Made by a program: the position numbers and the translations under genes
Notes under the pieces: generated by a model
Told to the model about the DNA's origin: nothing
The model's database searches: none
The model's input: only the letters and a program-made list of their open reading frames with translations
From: an uncultured Lachnospiraceae bacterium
GTDB lineage: Bacteria; Bacillota; Clostridia; Lachnospirales; Lachnospiraceae
NCBI GenBank assembly: GCA_910584965.1
Contig: CAJUDZ010000002.1
Location: 62,001-126,000, forward strand
DNA length: 64,000 nt
Direction of reading: 5' to 3'
Shown: piece by piece, positions 34,623 to 42,288 of the stretch
How positions within the stretch are numbered: the first letter of the stretch is position 1
Layout: every line of letters starts with the position of its first letter

Positions 34623-36955
34623 TGAGAGATTTTATGATTACTTCATCGATTCTGATTGCGGTTGTTTTGCTGATACGCTGTTTTTCGAAAGGCAGGCTGA
34701 ATCCGGTTCTGCAATATGCGCTCTGGCTCCCTGTCATGATTCGCCTCATCATTCCCATACCGCTTTGGAGCAGCCCGTTCAGCGTTCTGAACCTGATGCC
34801 CGGGCAGGCTGCAGGGATTCAAATATCGGAGGATTCCGGGAAAACGGCGGAAGCGGAAGGAATGAGCGGTACCGGAAGTATGGCGGCCGCGGACAGAAAT
34901 GCCGGCGGAGACGGGAAAGGGACGGAAATACAGGGTAATACCGGGATGCAGACGGGAGACGGCACAGCGTATCATGCCGGAAATAAGGCGGAAGCAGGTC
35001 TTTTGGACAACGGAGGGGACGCGCCGGATACGGAGTCTTCGGGCCGGAAAATATTTTTCGGCAGAGACGGTGTGATGCCCGATCTGACGGACAGCGCCGG
35101 CCGGTCGGAATTTCTGTCTTTCCTGTCAAAAATCTGGCCGTACATCTGGGCGGCGGGTGCGATGCTGACCGGCGGCTATATGCTCTTTTACCAGCTGAAA
35201 TGGAGAAGATATCTGTCTGCCAACAGGAAACTTTTTAACGGCGGAAAAAAATATCGGGACAGGCTGACGGTTTATACGGTCAGGAAGCTGCCGTCTCCCT
35301 GCCTGTCCGGGCGGTGCATTTACCTGACAGAGGAGTTGACGGGGGATGTAAGACAGCTTGAACACATTCTGGCTCATGAATATTGCCATTACAGGCATCT
35401 GGATTCTATTTGGGTGATTGTCCGGTGTGTTCTGACGACGGTTTACTGGTTCCATCCGCTCGTGTGGGCGGCGGTCCGGGTATCGAAGCAGGACAGCGAA
35501 CTTGCCTGTGATGCGGCGGCAATTCGTCTGCTGGGGGAACAGGAACGGTTCGCTTACGGGAAAACGCTGCTGCGGCTGATCATTAAGGAGGACTGCGGCA
35601 GAATCGGCGCGGCCTCCACCATGAGCGGAGGGGAAAAAGGCATCCGGGAAAGAATCACGCGCATTGCCGCCGCACGGGGATATATGGCGGCAACGGCCGG
35701 TGTTGTTCTGCTTTTTACGGCGGCGGCCGTCGCGGTCACTTTTTCCGGGACAAAGAAAGAGGCGGAAGCAAAGGGCGCCAAAGAGCAGGTGCAGACAATG
35801 GAAGGAAAGGCCGAACCGGCAGAAGAGACGGAAGAGGCGCGGCGGAACGCGGAGCAGGAATTGCAGTTCCTGGAGGAAGAGAAATTTTTACAGCAACCGG
35901 AAACGCTGAAAAATCAAGAAGAAGAATTACAGGATCTGCAGCAGGCGATGGTAGTGGAAGTCGAGAAGGATGCCGTGCTCAAAAAGCTGGCTTCATATGA
36001 TGAGATGGTCGAAGAGGCGGGCAGCAGAGCGGGAGTATATGCGGTAAGAGATGCCTGCAATCTTTCGGATTACGTACAGGCGTATTATGATAAGGGAGAC
36101 GCTGCGATGAAAGAGGGCATGTATCTGCTGGAAATTCTGAAAGGGCCCGACAGTTCCGATATCAAGGTATACGGGATGTACTCGAAGGAATACGGATGCA
36201 GAGGCATTAAAGTCCTGACCGGAGAGGGCGCGGAGGATTTCGACGAAGCATGGGCCGTATCCAATCTGCATGGCAGGGAGGAAAATCTCCGGCTTTATGA
36301 ATCCGCGGAAGACGGAATGCCCAGGACGTTTGCCTGTAAGATGATAGCTGCGGAAAGTTCCGATACGGAAGTGTGGAACCTGTATCTGTGTGACCGTCAG
36401 GATACGGGGACGATGACACTGTGCACACTCCGGCCTGCAGAGATTATGGAAGAGATCACGAAACGGCTGCGCTTTGAGATAGACGCGGAGGAATGTATGA
36501 TCGTCGTTTACGACAGGGAAAAGCCGATCGGTCAGATTCCGGTAAACGCGTCCCGGGAAGCGATGAAAAATGTTCAGGGGGTGGTATTGGATAGCAGCAG
36601 TATTTCCTGGGAGCTTGGAAATGGGGAAGATGAAATCAGAATGATAACGGCGGTTGGCCTGAAACTGCGCGGAACGGAGCAGAACGGGACGGAGCCGGTA
36701 TGGTATCATGGCCTGCCGCTGCTCAGCTTCCCGGTGACATGCGGAAGTTTTGGAGAAAGAGAAATGCGGCTCGGCCAGGCGTCGGTGGATACGAAATACG
36801 TGAACGGCCGCATACAGGGGGCGGATACGCTGGATCAGTATCTGGCATCGACGGAAGTATTTGCATCCATGCAGAAGAGCGGAACGGAACCGCGTCAGGA
36901 AGTGCCGGCCGCGCAGGAAAACGGTGCCGCAGCCGGCAGTAAAGCGCCGCAGTAG
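34619..36955 (+). CDS. blaR1: BlaR1-like M56 membrane metalloprotease
   Basis: The 778-residue protein has N-terminal membrane helices, a long Gly/Asp-rich cytoplasmic insert, and the M56 catalytic site HILAHEYCHYRHLDS (HExxH) with the later acidic ligand in DSELACDAAAIRLL. A membrane helix (YMAATAGVVLLFTAAAVAVTF) leads to a Glu-rich coiled region and a large C-terminal extracellular domain. That domain is not an evident penicillin-binding fold with SxxK, so the signal may not be a beta-lactam. Regulated proteolysis of the coupled BlaI repressor is expected. Confidence 0.85.
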   Translation: MMRDFMITSSILIAVVLLIRCFSKGRLNPVLQYALWLPVMIRLIIPIPLWSSPFSVLNLMPGQAAGIQISEDSGKTAEAEGMSGTGSMAAADRNAGGDGKGTEIQGNTGMQTGDGTAYHAGNKAEAGLLDNGGDAPDTESSGRKIFFGRDGVMPDLTDSAGRSEFLSFLSKIWPYIWAAGAMLTGGYMLFYQLKWRRYLSANRKLFNGGKKYRDRLTVYTVRKLPSPCLSGRCIYLTEELTGDVRQLEHILAHEYCHYRHLDSIWVIVRCVLTTVYWFHPLVWAAVRVSKQDSELACDAAAIRLLGEQERFAYGKTLLRLIIKEDCGRIGAASTMSGGEKGIRERITRIAAARGYMAATAGVVLLFTAAAVAVTFSGTKKEAEAKGAKEQVQTMEGKAEPAEETEEARRNAEQELQFLEEEKFLQQPETLKNQEEELQDLQQAMVVEVEKDAVLKKLASYDEMVEEAGSRAGVYAVRDACNLSDYVQAYYDKGDAAMKEGMYLLEILKGPDSSDIKVYGMYSKEYGCRGIKVLTGEGAEDFDEAWAVSNLHGREENLRLYESAEDGMPRTFACKMIAAESSDTEVWNLYLCDRQDTGTMTLCTLRPAEIMEEITKRLRFEIDAEECMIVVYDREKPIGQIPVNASREAMKNVQGVVLDSSSISWELGNGEDEIRMITAVGLKLRGTEQNGTEPVWYHGLPLLSFPVTCGSFGEREMRLGQASVDTKYVNGRIQGADTLDQYLASTEVFASMQKSGTEPRQEVPAAQENGAAAGSKAPQ

Positions 36956-36965
36956 GGAAGGGGCC

Positions 36966-37502
36966 CTATTCCGTCAGATGACGGCGCTGCAGCGGAAGAA
37001 ACACCGGTTTGTACAACAGCATCGTAATTGCCGCGTTGAGGCCGCCTTTGATCAGATTAAAAGGCAGAAAGGCGGGAAGCAGCAGCGCGGCGATGTCCTC
37101 TCTCGGCATTCCCATATAGAGCGGGGCGACGAGATAATTCCAGAGCATCATCGTTACGGCCATCGCAAGGCAGCCGCCGAGAAGTCCGGCGGCCATGCCG
37201 GGAAAACTACGCTTTTTCCGGTAGATAAATGCGGCGCTGCAGGCGAAGGAACAGCTCGACAGGACGTTCATGAGAAAGCCCAGCGGGCCGGTGCCGCTGA
37301 TGGTCAGCATCTGGACGAAAGAGACAACAAGCGCGATGACAAAGGAAGCCGGCGGGCCGAAAAGAAAGCCGCCGATGGCGATGATGATGTCTTTCGGTTC
37401 GTACTTCAAGAAGAGTACGAGGGGGATGCGTACGAAGGCCGCGGCAAGATAGGCGACGGTGCAGAGCATTCCGATGGTTGTGAGTTTTTGTGTGTTTTTC
37501 AT
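36966..37502 (-). CDS. ribU: ECF transporter riboflavin-specific S component RibU
   Basis: The 178-residue protein has about six membrane helices and RibU-type features: an early FLKYEPKDIIIAIGGFLFGP segment, then a GTGPLGFLMNVLSSCSFACSAA region. It captures riboflavin and works with the shared EcfA/A'/T energy-coupling module, which is not encoded here. The FMN riboswitch and terminator in its leader strongly support the assignment. AGGAGG precedes the ATG. Confidence 0.93.
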   Translation of the reverse strand: MKNTQKLTTIGMLCTVAYLAAAFVRIPLVLFLKYEPKDIIIAIGGFLFGPPASFVIALVVSFVQMLTISGTGPLGFLMNVLSSCSFACSAAFIYRKKRSFPGMAAGLLGGCLAMAVTMMLWNYLVAPLYMGMPREDIAALLLPAFLPFNLIKGGLNAAITMLLYKPVFLPLQRRHLTE

Positions 37503-37520
37503 TGGTTTTACCTCCTGAAT

Positions 37521-37554
37521 TAAAAAAATCCTGAAAGCGTAACGGTCTTTCAGG
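37521..37554 (-). terminator. Attenuator terminator of the FMN riboswitch
   Basis: On the minus strand CCTGAAAG (37554-37547) pairs with CTTTCAGG (37537-37530), followed by ATTTTTTT. It lies between the riboswitch and ribU and would stop transcription when FMN is bound. Confidence 0.85.
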
Positions 37555-37655
37555 GTTTTTTATTCAGGTATGTCAAAAACGTCAACAGAGCAGATGCAGA
37601 GGAATAAAAAAGAGTGCAAAAAGAGCGCCAGCATAAGCTGACATTTTTAACACAC

Positions 37656-37799
37656 CTTCTTTAATCCGGACTATACCGTCGGTACCGGAATTTCACCGGT
37701 CCCCGCACTTGCGTGCCCGCGGACTGTCACCGCCGATCGGGAATTTCAACTTGCCGGAATTTTCAAAACGCCGGTAAGGATCACCCTGCCCTGAAGACA
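37656..37799 (-). ncRNA. FMN riboswitch (RFN element)
   Basis: The minus strand shows the conserved RFN blocks in order: CTTCAGGGCAGGGTG, then CGGCGGTGACAGTCCGCG, CCGGTGAAATTCCGG, and CCGACGGTATAGTCCGGAT closing with AAGAAG. It directly precedes a terminator and ribU, the usual arrangement for FMN-controlled riboflavin uptake. Confidence 0.95.
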
Positions 37800-37823
37800 T
37801 TATGCTATTCAGTTGTTTACAAC

Positions 37824-37852
37824 AGTATATGACTGTCGGTCCGATAAGTCAA
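37824..37852 (-). promoter_or_regulatory. Promoter of the riboswitch-ribU transcript
   Basis: On the minus strand TTGACT (37852-37847) and TATACT (37829-37824) are 17 bases apart, placing the transcript start just before the riboswitch. Confidence 0.75.
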
Positions 37853-37895
37853 GCAAAAATCTGAAAAACAATACGCATGCTGCGCCCGCAGATCA

Positions 37896-38153
37896 TTAAA
37901 AACCGGCCATCATAAGGCCCATCAGCTGATCCCTGGCTACGGCGTCCTGTGTTCCTTTTGCTTTTGATGCCTGGCTGTCCAGTTCGGTTTTGGTCGTTTC
38001 GGCGATTCTCAGTTTTTCCAGAAAAGCTTTTTTCTCCTGTTCGGCTTCCGCGGCTCTTCGTTCCGCTCTTGCCTGACTGCGCGCCTTTATCGCGTATTCC
38101 ATAGAGTTTACGACCTGCTGCATATCTGAAATCATTGCTTCGTTCATTTTCAT
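37896..38153 (-). CDS. Small Ala/Glu-rich helical protein of unknown function
   Basis: This 85-residue, fully helical, charged protein (MISDMQQVVNSMEYAIKARS...AEAEQEKKAFLEKLRIAETT) ends in RDQLMGLMMAGF. AAAGGAAAG is spaced eight bases from the ATG. Its start overlaps the stop of the preceding minus-strand frame (ATGA), suggesting a two-gene unit. No function can be given. Confidence 0.65.
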   Translation of the reverse strand: MKMNEAMISDMQQVVNSMEYAIKARSQARAERRAAEAEQEKKAFLEKLRIAETTKTELDSQASKAKGTQDAVARDQLMGLMMAGF

Positions 38154-38359
38154 TCCCCGTCTTTCCTTTTGCTGGATATATCAATGATATCGGCAGTACC
38201 GGCCTTTTCCTGAAGAGGGGATGCGGAATAATTTTGCATTGATTCCGTCTCGTATGCCGTCCGTCCGGCGCAGGAGCGCCTCCCAAAACGTTTTTGCCGG
38301 AAGGGCAGAAGCCGGAACGGAATCGCGCGCGATGCCAATTCCTGACATTGCCGCAACAA
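38150..38359 (-). pseudogene. Possible small gene, perhaps frameshifted, coupled to the next one
   Basis: The frame ending at 38150 has a protein-like C terminus (SMQNYSASPLQEKAGTADII, then DISSKRKDGE) whose TGA overlaps the ATG of the 85-residue gene. A protein-like N terminus (MSGIGIARDSVPASALPAKT) lies in another frame starting near 38350. A single frameshift between them, around 38250-38290, would give one small protein. Either part could instead be chance. Confidence 0.35.
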
Positions 38360-38478
38360 CCTCTTTTATATTTTTCGTTTCTGTGTTATACTGTACGCAA
38401 AGAAACTGTTGATATCCGTATGTTTTTGGCGAAGATATCAAAAAAACAGGACAAACGACAGAAAGTAGCTGGGGATAA
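38360..38478 (+). promoter_or_regulatory. Extended -10 promoter region before mecA
   Basis: TGTTATACT holds an extended -10 box (TG at 38384-38385, TATACT at 38387-38392), about 87 bases before the mecA start. The -35 region (TTTTAT) is poor, as often for extended -10 promoters. Nothing else was seen between here and the mecA ATG. Confidence 0.5.
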
Positions 38479-39141
38479 ATGAAATATAAGAAGATTAATG
38501 AAGCGACTGTTCAATGTATCATTTCCGAAGAAGACATGGAAGAATATGGTCTGACATTGTCCGATATTTTTGAACGGAATGAAAAGGGAGAAGGTTTTCT
38601 GCGTGACGTGGTGGAACGGGCCCATGATGAAGTGGGATACCGGCTGAACGGGGACAACATTGCGATGCAGATCACGCCGATTCGCGACGAAGGTCTTGTG
38701 ATTACCTTTTCGGATGAGGGAATTGCCGGATTCCAGAATATGCTCGAACACATCAAAGAAGTGCTGTCAGGGTTTGATCCGGAGAGCCTGAAAGAAGCGG
38801 CGAAGGCGGTTTCCGCACAGGCGGGAGAGCAGAAGAAGGGGTTAGAGGAAACCTGTCGTATTTTTGTTTTTGCATCCATGAATCACGCCATGCGCTACTG
38901 CGCGGCCATATCGCCGGAATTATCGGTCAGGAGCCATTTGTACAGTCTGAAGGATACTTATTATCTGGTGATTGAGAAACAGAGATTGTCTAAGAAAAAT
39001 TTCAATAAGATCAGCGCACAGGCGGTTGAATTTGCAAAGCTTCTCGCGCCGTCGGAAGAAAAGCTGCTCTATCTGGAAGAGCATGGAGAATGCCTGATCA
39101 AAGACAGGGCCGTTTCCACCCTGAGGAGAATATGCTCATAA
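38479..39141 (+). CDS. mecA: Adaptor protein MecA
   Basis: The 220-residue protein has the MecA N-terminal start (MKYKKINEATVQCIISEEDM, then EEYGLTLSDIFERN) that binds substrates, an acidic linker region, and the C-terminal domain (CRIFVFASMNHAMRYCAAIS...SLYSLKDTYYLVIE) that docks on ClpC. It delivers proteins to ClpCP for degradation and is linked to competence and sporulation control in Firmicutes. The ribosome site is weak. Its end overlaps the following gene by 10 bases. Confidence 0.92.
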   Translation: MKYKKINEATVQCIISEEDMEEYGLTLSDIFERNEKGEGFLRDVVERAHDEVGYRLNGDNIAMQITPIRDEGLVITFSDEGIAGFQNMLEHIKEVLSGFDPESLKEAAKAVSAQAGEQKKGLEETCRIFVFASMNHAMRYCAAISPELSVRSHLYSLKDTYYLVIEKQRLSKKNFNKISAQAVEFAKLLAPSEEKLLYLEEHGECLIKDRAVSTLRRICS

Positions 39142-39791
39142 TAAACGGAAAATACAGGATGAACTGCTGTTTGCCGGAAAACGGAAAAGCAGAAAAGATC
39201 GTTTATTTACATACGGCGGCGGATGAGGCGGAAGCCGTCTGGGAGATGACCGGCCGGGATTACGTGCTTGTGTCCGTGGAGGGCATCGACTGGAACAGGG
39301 ATTTATCGCCCTGGCCGCATGAAAAAGTATTTGCCGGTGGAGAGGATTTTGCCGGAGGCGCGAAGGACTATCTGCGGACACTGACCGGGCAGATTATGCC
39401 GGCGGTGGAACAGGCCCTTTTGCCGGCTCCGAAGAAACGCTATCTGGCAGGTTATTCGCTCGGCGCGTTATTTGCAGTCTATGCAATTTATCATACCGCT
39501 CTATTTGATGGTATCGGTTCTGTATCGGGCTCGTTATGGTATAACGGGTTTTCAACTTATGTAAAGGAACATACGCTCAGACGCAATCCCGATAAAATCT
39601 ATTTTTCATTAGGAGATAAGGAAGCAGCATCTGCACGGGGAATCATGCAGACTGTTTTGGTGCGCACAGAAGAAATTGAGAAAAAATTCCAGGAAGACGG
39701 CATTCATACGATTCTGGAAATAAACCGGGGAAATCATTTTAAGCAGGTGCCGGAACGGATCGCCAAAGGAATCCGCTGGCTGATGCTTTAA
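39132..39791 (+). CDS. Putative esterase (alpha/beta hydrolase, enterochelin-esterase-like)
   Basis: The protein of about 219 residues starts at ATG 39132 after GAGGAGA, inside the mecA 3' end. It has the nucleophile elbow LAGYSLGALFAVY (Ser in GxSxG), an acidic residue around FSLGDKEAAS and a C-terminal His in NRGNHFKQVPERI, the order of a catalytic triad. Related enzymes cleave esters of siderophores or small acyl groups; the substrate is unknown. Confidence 0.82.
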   Translation: MLIINGKYRMNCCLPENGKAEKIVYLHTAADEAEAVWEMTGRDYVLVSVEGIDWNRDLSPWPHEKVFAGGEDFAGGAKDYLRTLTGQIMPAVEQALLPAPKKRYLAGYSLGALFAVYAIYHTALFDGIGSVSGSLWYNGFSTYVKEHTLRRNPDKIYFSLGDKEAASARGIMQTVLVRTEEIEKKFQEDGIHTILEINRGNHFKQVPERIAKGIRWLML

Positions 39792-39816
39792 TTAAGAAAG
39801 GATAAAGGTATAGGAT

Positions 39817-41484
39817 TTGAGTAAAGAACAGGAAATCAGAAAGAACTTGGAAGAAGGAAGCAGTACGGAAGAAAGACAGGAGGAGAGCGGAGCAGGGCTT
39901 ACGTATCGGGAATCCGGCGTCGATGAGAGAATCATCCGCGCGGTGGAGGAAATGGGTTTTGAGCATATGACACCGATTCAGGAACAGGCAATCCCTGTTT
40001 TTTTGTCGGGAAAAGACGTGATCGGACAGGCTCAGACGGGGACCGGGAAAACGGCTGCTTTCGGCATTCCGATTCTGGAAAAAACCGATCCGGAAAACAA
40101 GAGTTTACAGGCGGTGGTATTATGCCCTACGAGAGAGCTTGCCATGCAGGCGGCGGACGAGCTGCGCAAGTTTGCCAGATATCTGCACGGAATCAAGGTG
40201 CTTCCGATTTACGGCGGACAGGATATCGTAAGGCAGATTAAAAATTTAAAGGGCGGCGTGCAGATTATTGTCGGTACGCCCGGCCGTGTGATGGACCATA
40301 TGCGCCGGCATACGATAAAAATGGAGCATGTGCATACGGTAGTGCTGGATGAAGCGGACGAAATGCTGAATATGGGATTCAGGGAGGATATCGAAACGAT
40401 TCTGAAAGAAGTGCCCGAAGAACGTCAGACGGCGCTTTTTTCCGCGACGATGCCCAAACCGATTCTGGAGATCACGAAGAAGTACCAGAAGGATGCGGTC
40501 TTTTTGAAAATGACGCCGAAGGAAGTTACCATACCCTTAATCAAGCAGGCGTACTATATGGTGCGGCATCAGGATAAAGAAGAAGTGATGTGCCGTCTGA
40601 TGGATTATTACGATCCTTCCCGTGCTTTGATTTTCTGCAATACGAAGCGTATGGTGGATGAACTGACGGAACATTTGAAGGCGAGAGCATACGAAGTGGA
40701 AGGACTGCACGGCGATCTTTCCCAGAACCAGCGCGATACGGTAATGAATCTTTTTAAGAGCGGCCGGGCGGCGGTTCTGATCGCGACCGACGTTGCCGCA
40801 AGGGGTATCGATATCGATAATGTGGAGGCCGTTTTTAATTTTGACGTGCCGGAAGACATCGAATATTATGTGCACCGCATCGGCAGAACGGGCCGGGCGG
40901 GAAAGACCGGGCGTTCTTTTACGCTGGTGACGCGGCGCGAAATTCAGAAACTGCGGGAAATCGAACGTATCTGCCATACGAAAATCAGGGAAAGAAAGAT
41001 TCCTTCGGCGGCCGATATTACGGAACGGAAAGCGGAAAAAATTCTGAGAGAAGCGGAGACTGTCATCAAAGAGCAGAATACACAGAAGGCGTTGCAGTTT
41101 GTCGAGGAGCGGTGCGCGCTTGGAGAATACAGCGCATTGCAGTATGCGGCGGCCTTTATGAAAATGAAGCTGGGTGACGATATTGAGGATATCAAACCGG
41201 AGCGGTCTCCTCTGGAATGGGTGACACAGGGCAGAAGAGGAAAAAGAGACAATGGAGCCGGCGGCAGATTCGGCGGCGGACGGGCCGAGAGAGGGAACGC
41301 CGGAAGAAACGGTTCCGGCAGAAGAAGAGAGGACCGTTCCGACAGAAACGGCGGAAGAAAGGAACGGACGGAGAAAGGCCGGGCGGACAGAAACAGGGAT
41401 GGAAGAAGTTACGACCGGGGCAGCGCCGACAGAAACAGCCGGTATGCCGTGCTGCGTATCAAGACGAAAAAAAGTTCGCACTAG
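39817..41484 (+). CDS. DEAD-box ATP-dependent RNA helicase (CshA/DeaD type)
   Basis: The 555-residue protein starts at TTG 39817. Helicase motifs are complete: Q motif MTPIQEQAIP, Walker A AQTGTGKTA, DEAD in LDEADEML, SAT, ARGIDIDNV and HRIGRTGRAG. The C-terminal tail (about 465-545) is Arg/Gly-rich, suited to RNA binding, and no DbpA-type RNA-binding domain was recognised. It should unwind structured RNA in ribosome assembly or mRNA decay. Its stop shares the palindrome CTAG with the stop of the converging metalloprotease gene. Confidence 0.93.
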   Translation: MSKEQEIRKNLEEGSSTEERQEESGAGLTYRESGVDERIIRAVEEMGFEHMTPIQEQAIPVFLSGKDVIGQAQTGTGKTAAFGIPILEKTDPENKSLQAVVLCPTRELAMQAADELRKFARYLHGIKVLPIYGGQDIVRQIKNLKGGVQIIVGTPGRVMDHMRRHTIKMEHVHTVVLDEADEMLNMGFREDIETILKEVPEERQTALFSATMPKPILEITKKYQKDAVFLKMTPKEVTIPLIKQAYYMVRHQDKEEVMCRLMDYYDPSRALIFCNTKRMVDELTEHLKARAYEVEGLHGDLSQNQRDTVMNLFKSGRAAVLIATDVAARGIDIDNVEAVFNFDVPEDIEYYVHRIGRTGRAGKTGRSFTLVTRREIQKLREIERICHTKIRERKIPSAADITERKAEKILREAETVIKEQNTQKALQFVEERCALGEYSALQYAAAFMKMKLGDDIEDIKPERSPLEWVTQGRRGKRDNGAGGRFGGGRAERGNAGRNGSGRRREDRSDRNGGRKERTEKGRADRNRDGRSYDRGSADRNSRYAVLRIKTKKSSH

Positions 41485-42077
41485 AGCGTCAGTTCGTCAC
41501 CATGTTCTTTCAGCCACAGACGAAGTTGCCGGTAATCCGGGCAGATGGCTTCAACGGCCTGCCAGAAGGCGGGCGAATGGTCCATATGGGTCAGATGACA
41601 GAGTTCATGAACGACGACGTAATCCAGTACGGCCGGAGGGGCAAGCATCAGCCGCCAGTTAAAGGAGAGGGTTCCTTTGCTGCTGCAGCTTCCCCACCGC
41701 GTTTTCTGGTCGCGGATGGAGATACGGTTGTAAACGCCTCCGGTCATGGCGTGATAATAGGCGGCACGTTTCGGGATATAGGAACGGGCCGCTTCTTTGT
41801 AGCGCTTTTCCAGCGCGTCCCTTTGTACGGCGGACAGGTCGGAGACCGGCCTGCTGTTTTTCCTGTCGCGGATTTCCAGATAATGCGTTATAATCCAGCG
41901 GCTTTTTTCTTCCGCAAGACGCATGATTTCCCGTTCGCCCGTGCGAAGCGGCACGCGGAACAGAATATCGCCGTCCCGGCTGATGGAAATGGCCATCGTT
42001 TTGCGTCTGCTTTTTATAACGGTAAAAGGAAGCGTGTATTCGCTTCCGTCATGGGAAACAGTAAGTGTATGCTGCAT
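41481..42077 (-). CDS. YgjP-like zinc metallopeptidase (M48-related, DUF45)
   Basis: ATG 42077 follows AAAGGAT on the minus strand; longer in-frame starts lack a ribosome site. The roughly 198-residue protein has RISIRDQKTRWGSCSSKGTL and the zinc site VVHELCHLTHMDHSPAFW (HELCH plus a third ligand), the signature of this family. Its cellular role is not established. It ends on the same four bases as the helicase gene. Confidence 0.88.
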   Translation of the reverse strand: MQHTLTVSHDGSEYTLPFTVIKSRRKTMAISISRDGDILFRVPLRTGEREIMRLAEEKSRWIITHYLEIRDRKNSRPVSDLSAVQRDALEKRYKEAARSYIPKRAAYYHAMTGGVYNRISIRDQKTRWGSCSSKGTLSFNWRLMLAPPAVLDYVVVHELCHLTHMDHSPAFWQAVEAICPDYRQLRLWLKEHGDELTL

Positions 42078-42164
42078 TTGGCATCCTTTCTGCGGCGTGC
42101 TCCGCTGCCCGGCTCCGGCCGGGACCGGCAGGGGTTTTTTCATGATTATTTTATCACAAATGAT

Positions 42165-42222
42165 TTGTAAATCAATGAAAGATGTGGTAGTATAGGTTGA
42201 AAAATAAATTTTTCAACCTATA
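42165..42222 (+). promoter_or_regulatory. gpmI promoter with 15-bp dyad at the start site
   Basis: TTGTAA (42165-42170) and TAGTAT (42188-42193) are 17 bases apart. TATAGGTTGAAAAAT (42191-42205) is perfectly inverted at 42208-42222 with two bases between. The dyad overlaps the -10 and the expected start point, the position of a repressor site; it could also form a 5' RNA stem. Confidence 0.6.
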
Positions 42223-42288
42223 TATCCGAATATTGCAGATTTCAATATGCTGTGGAAATTATAAATGAATGGAAAAGGAGAATGAGCG

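Noticed and set aside
41217..42170. 317-residue open frame on the plus strand
   Set aside because: It covers the helicase tail in another frame and the antisense of the YgjP-like gene, and is very basic and of low complexity.
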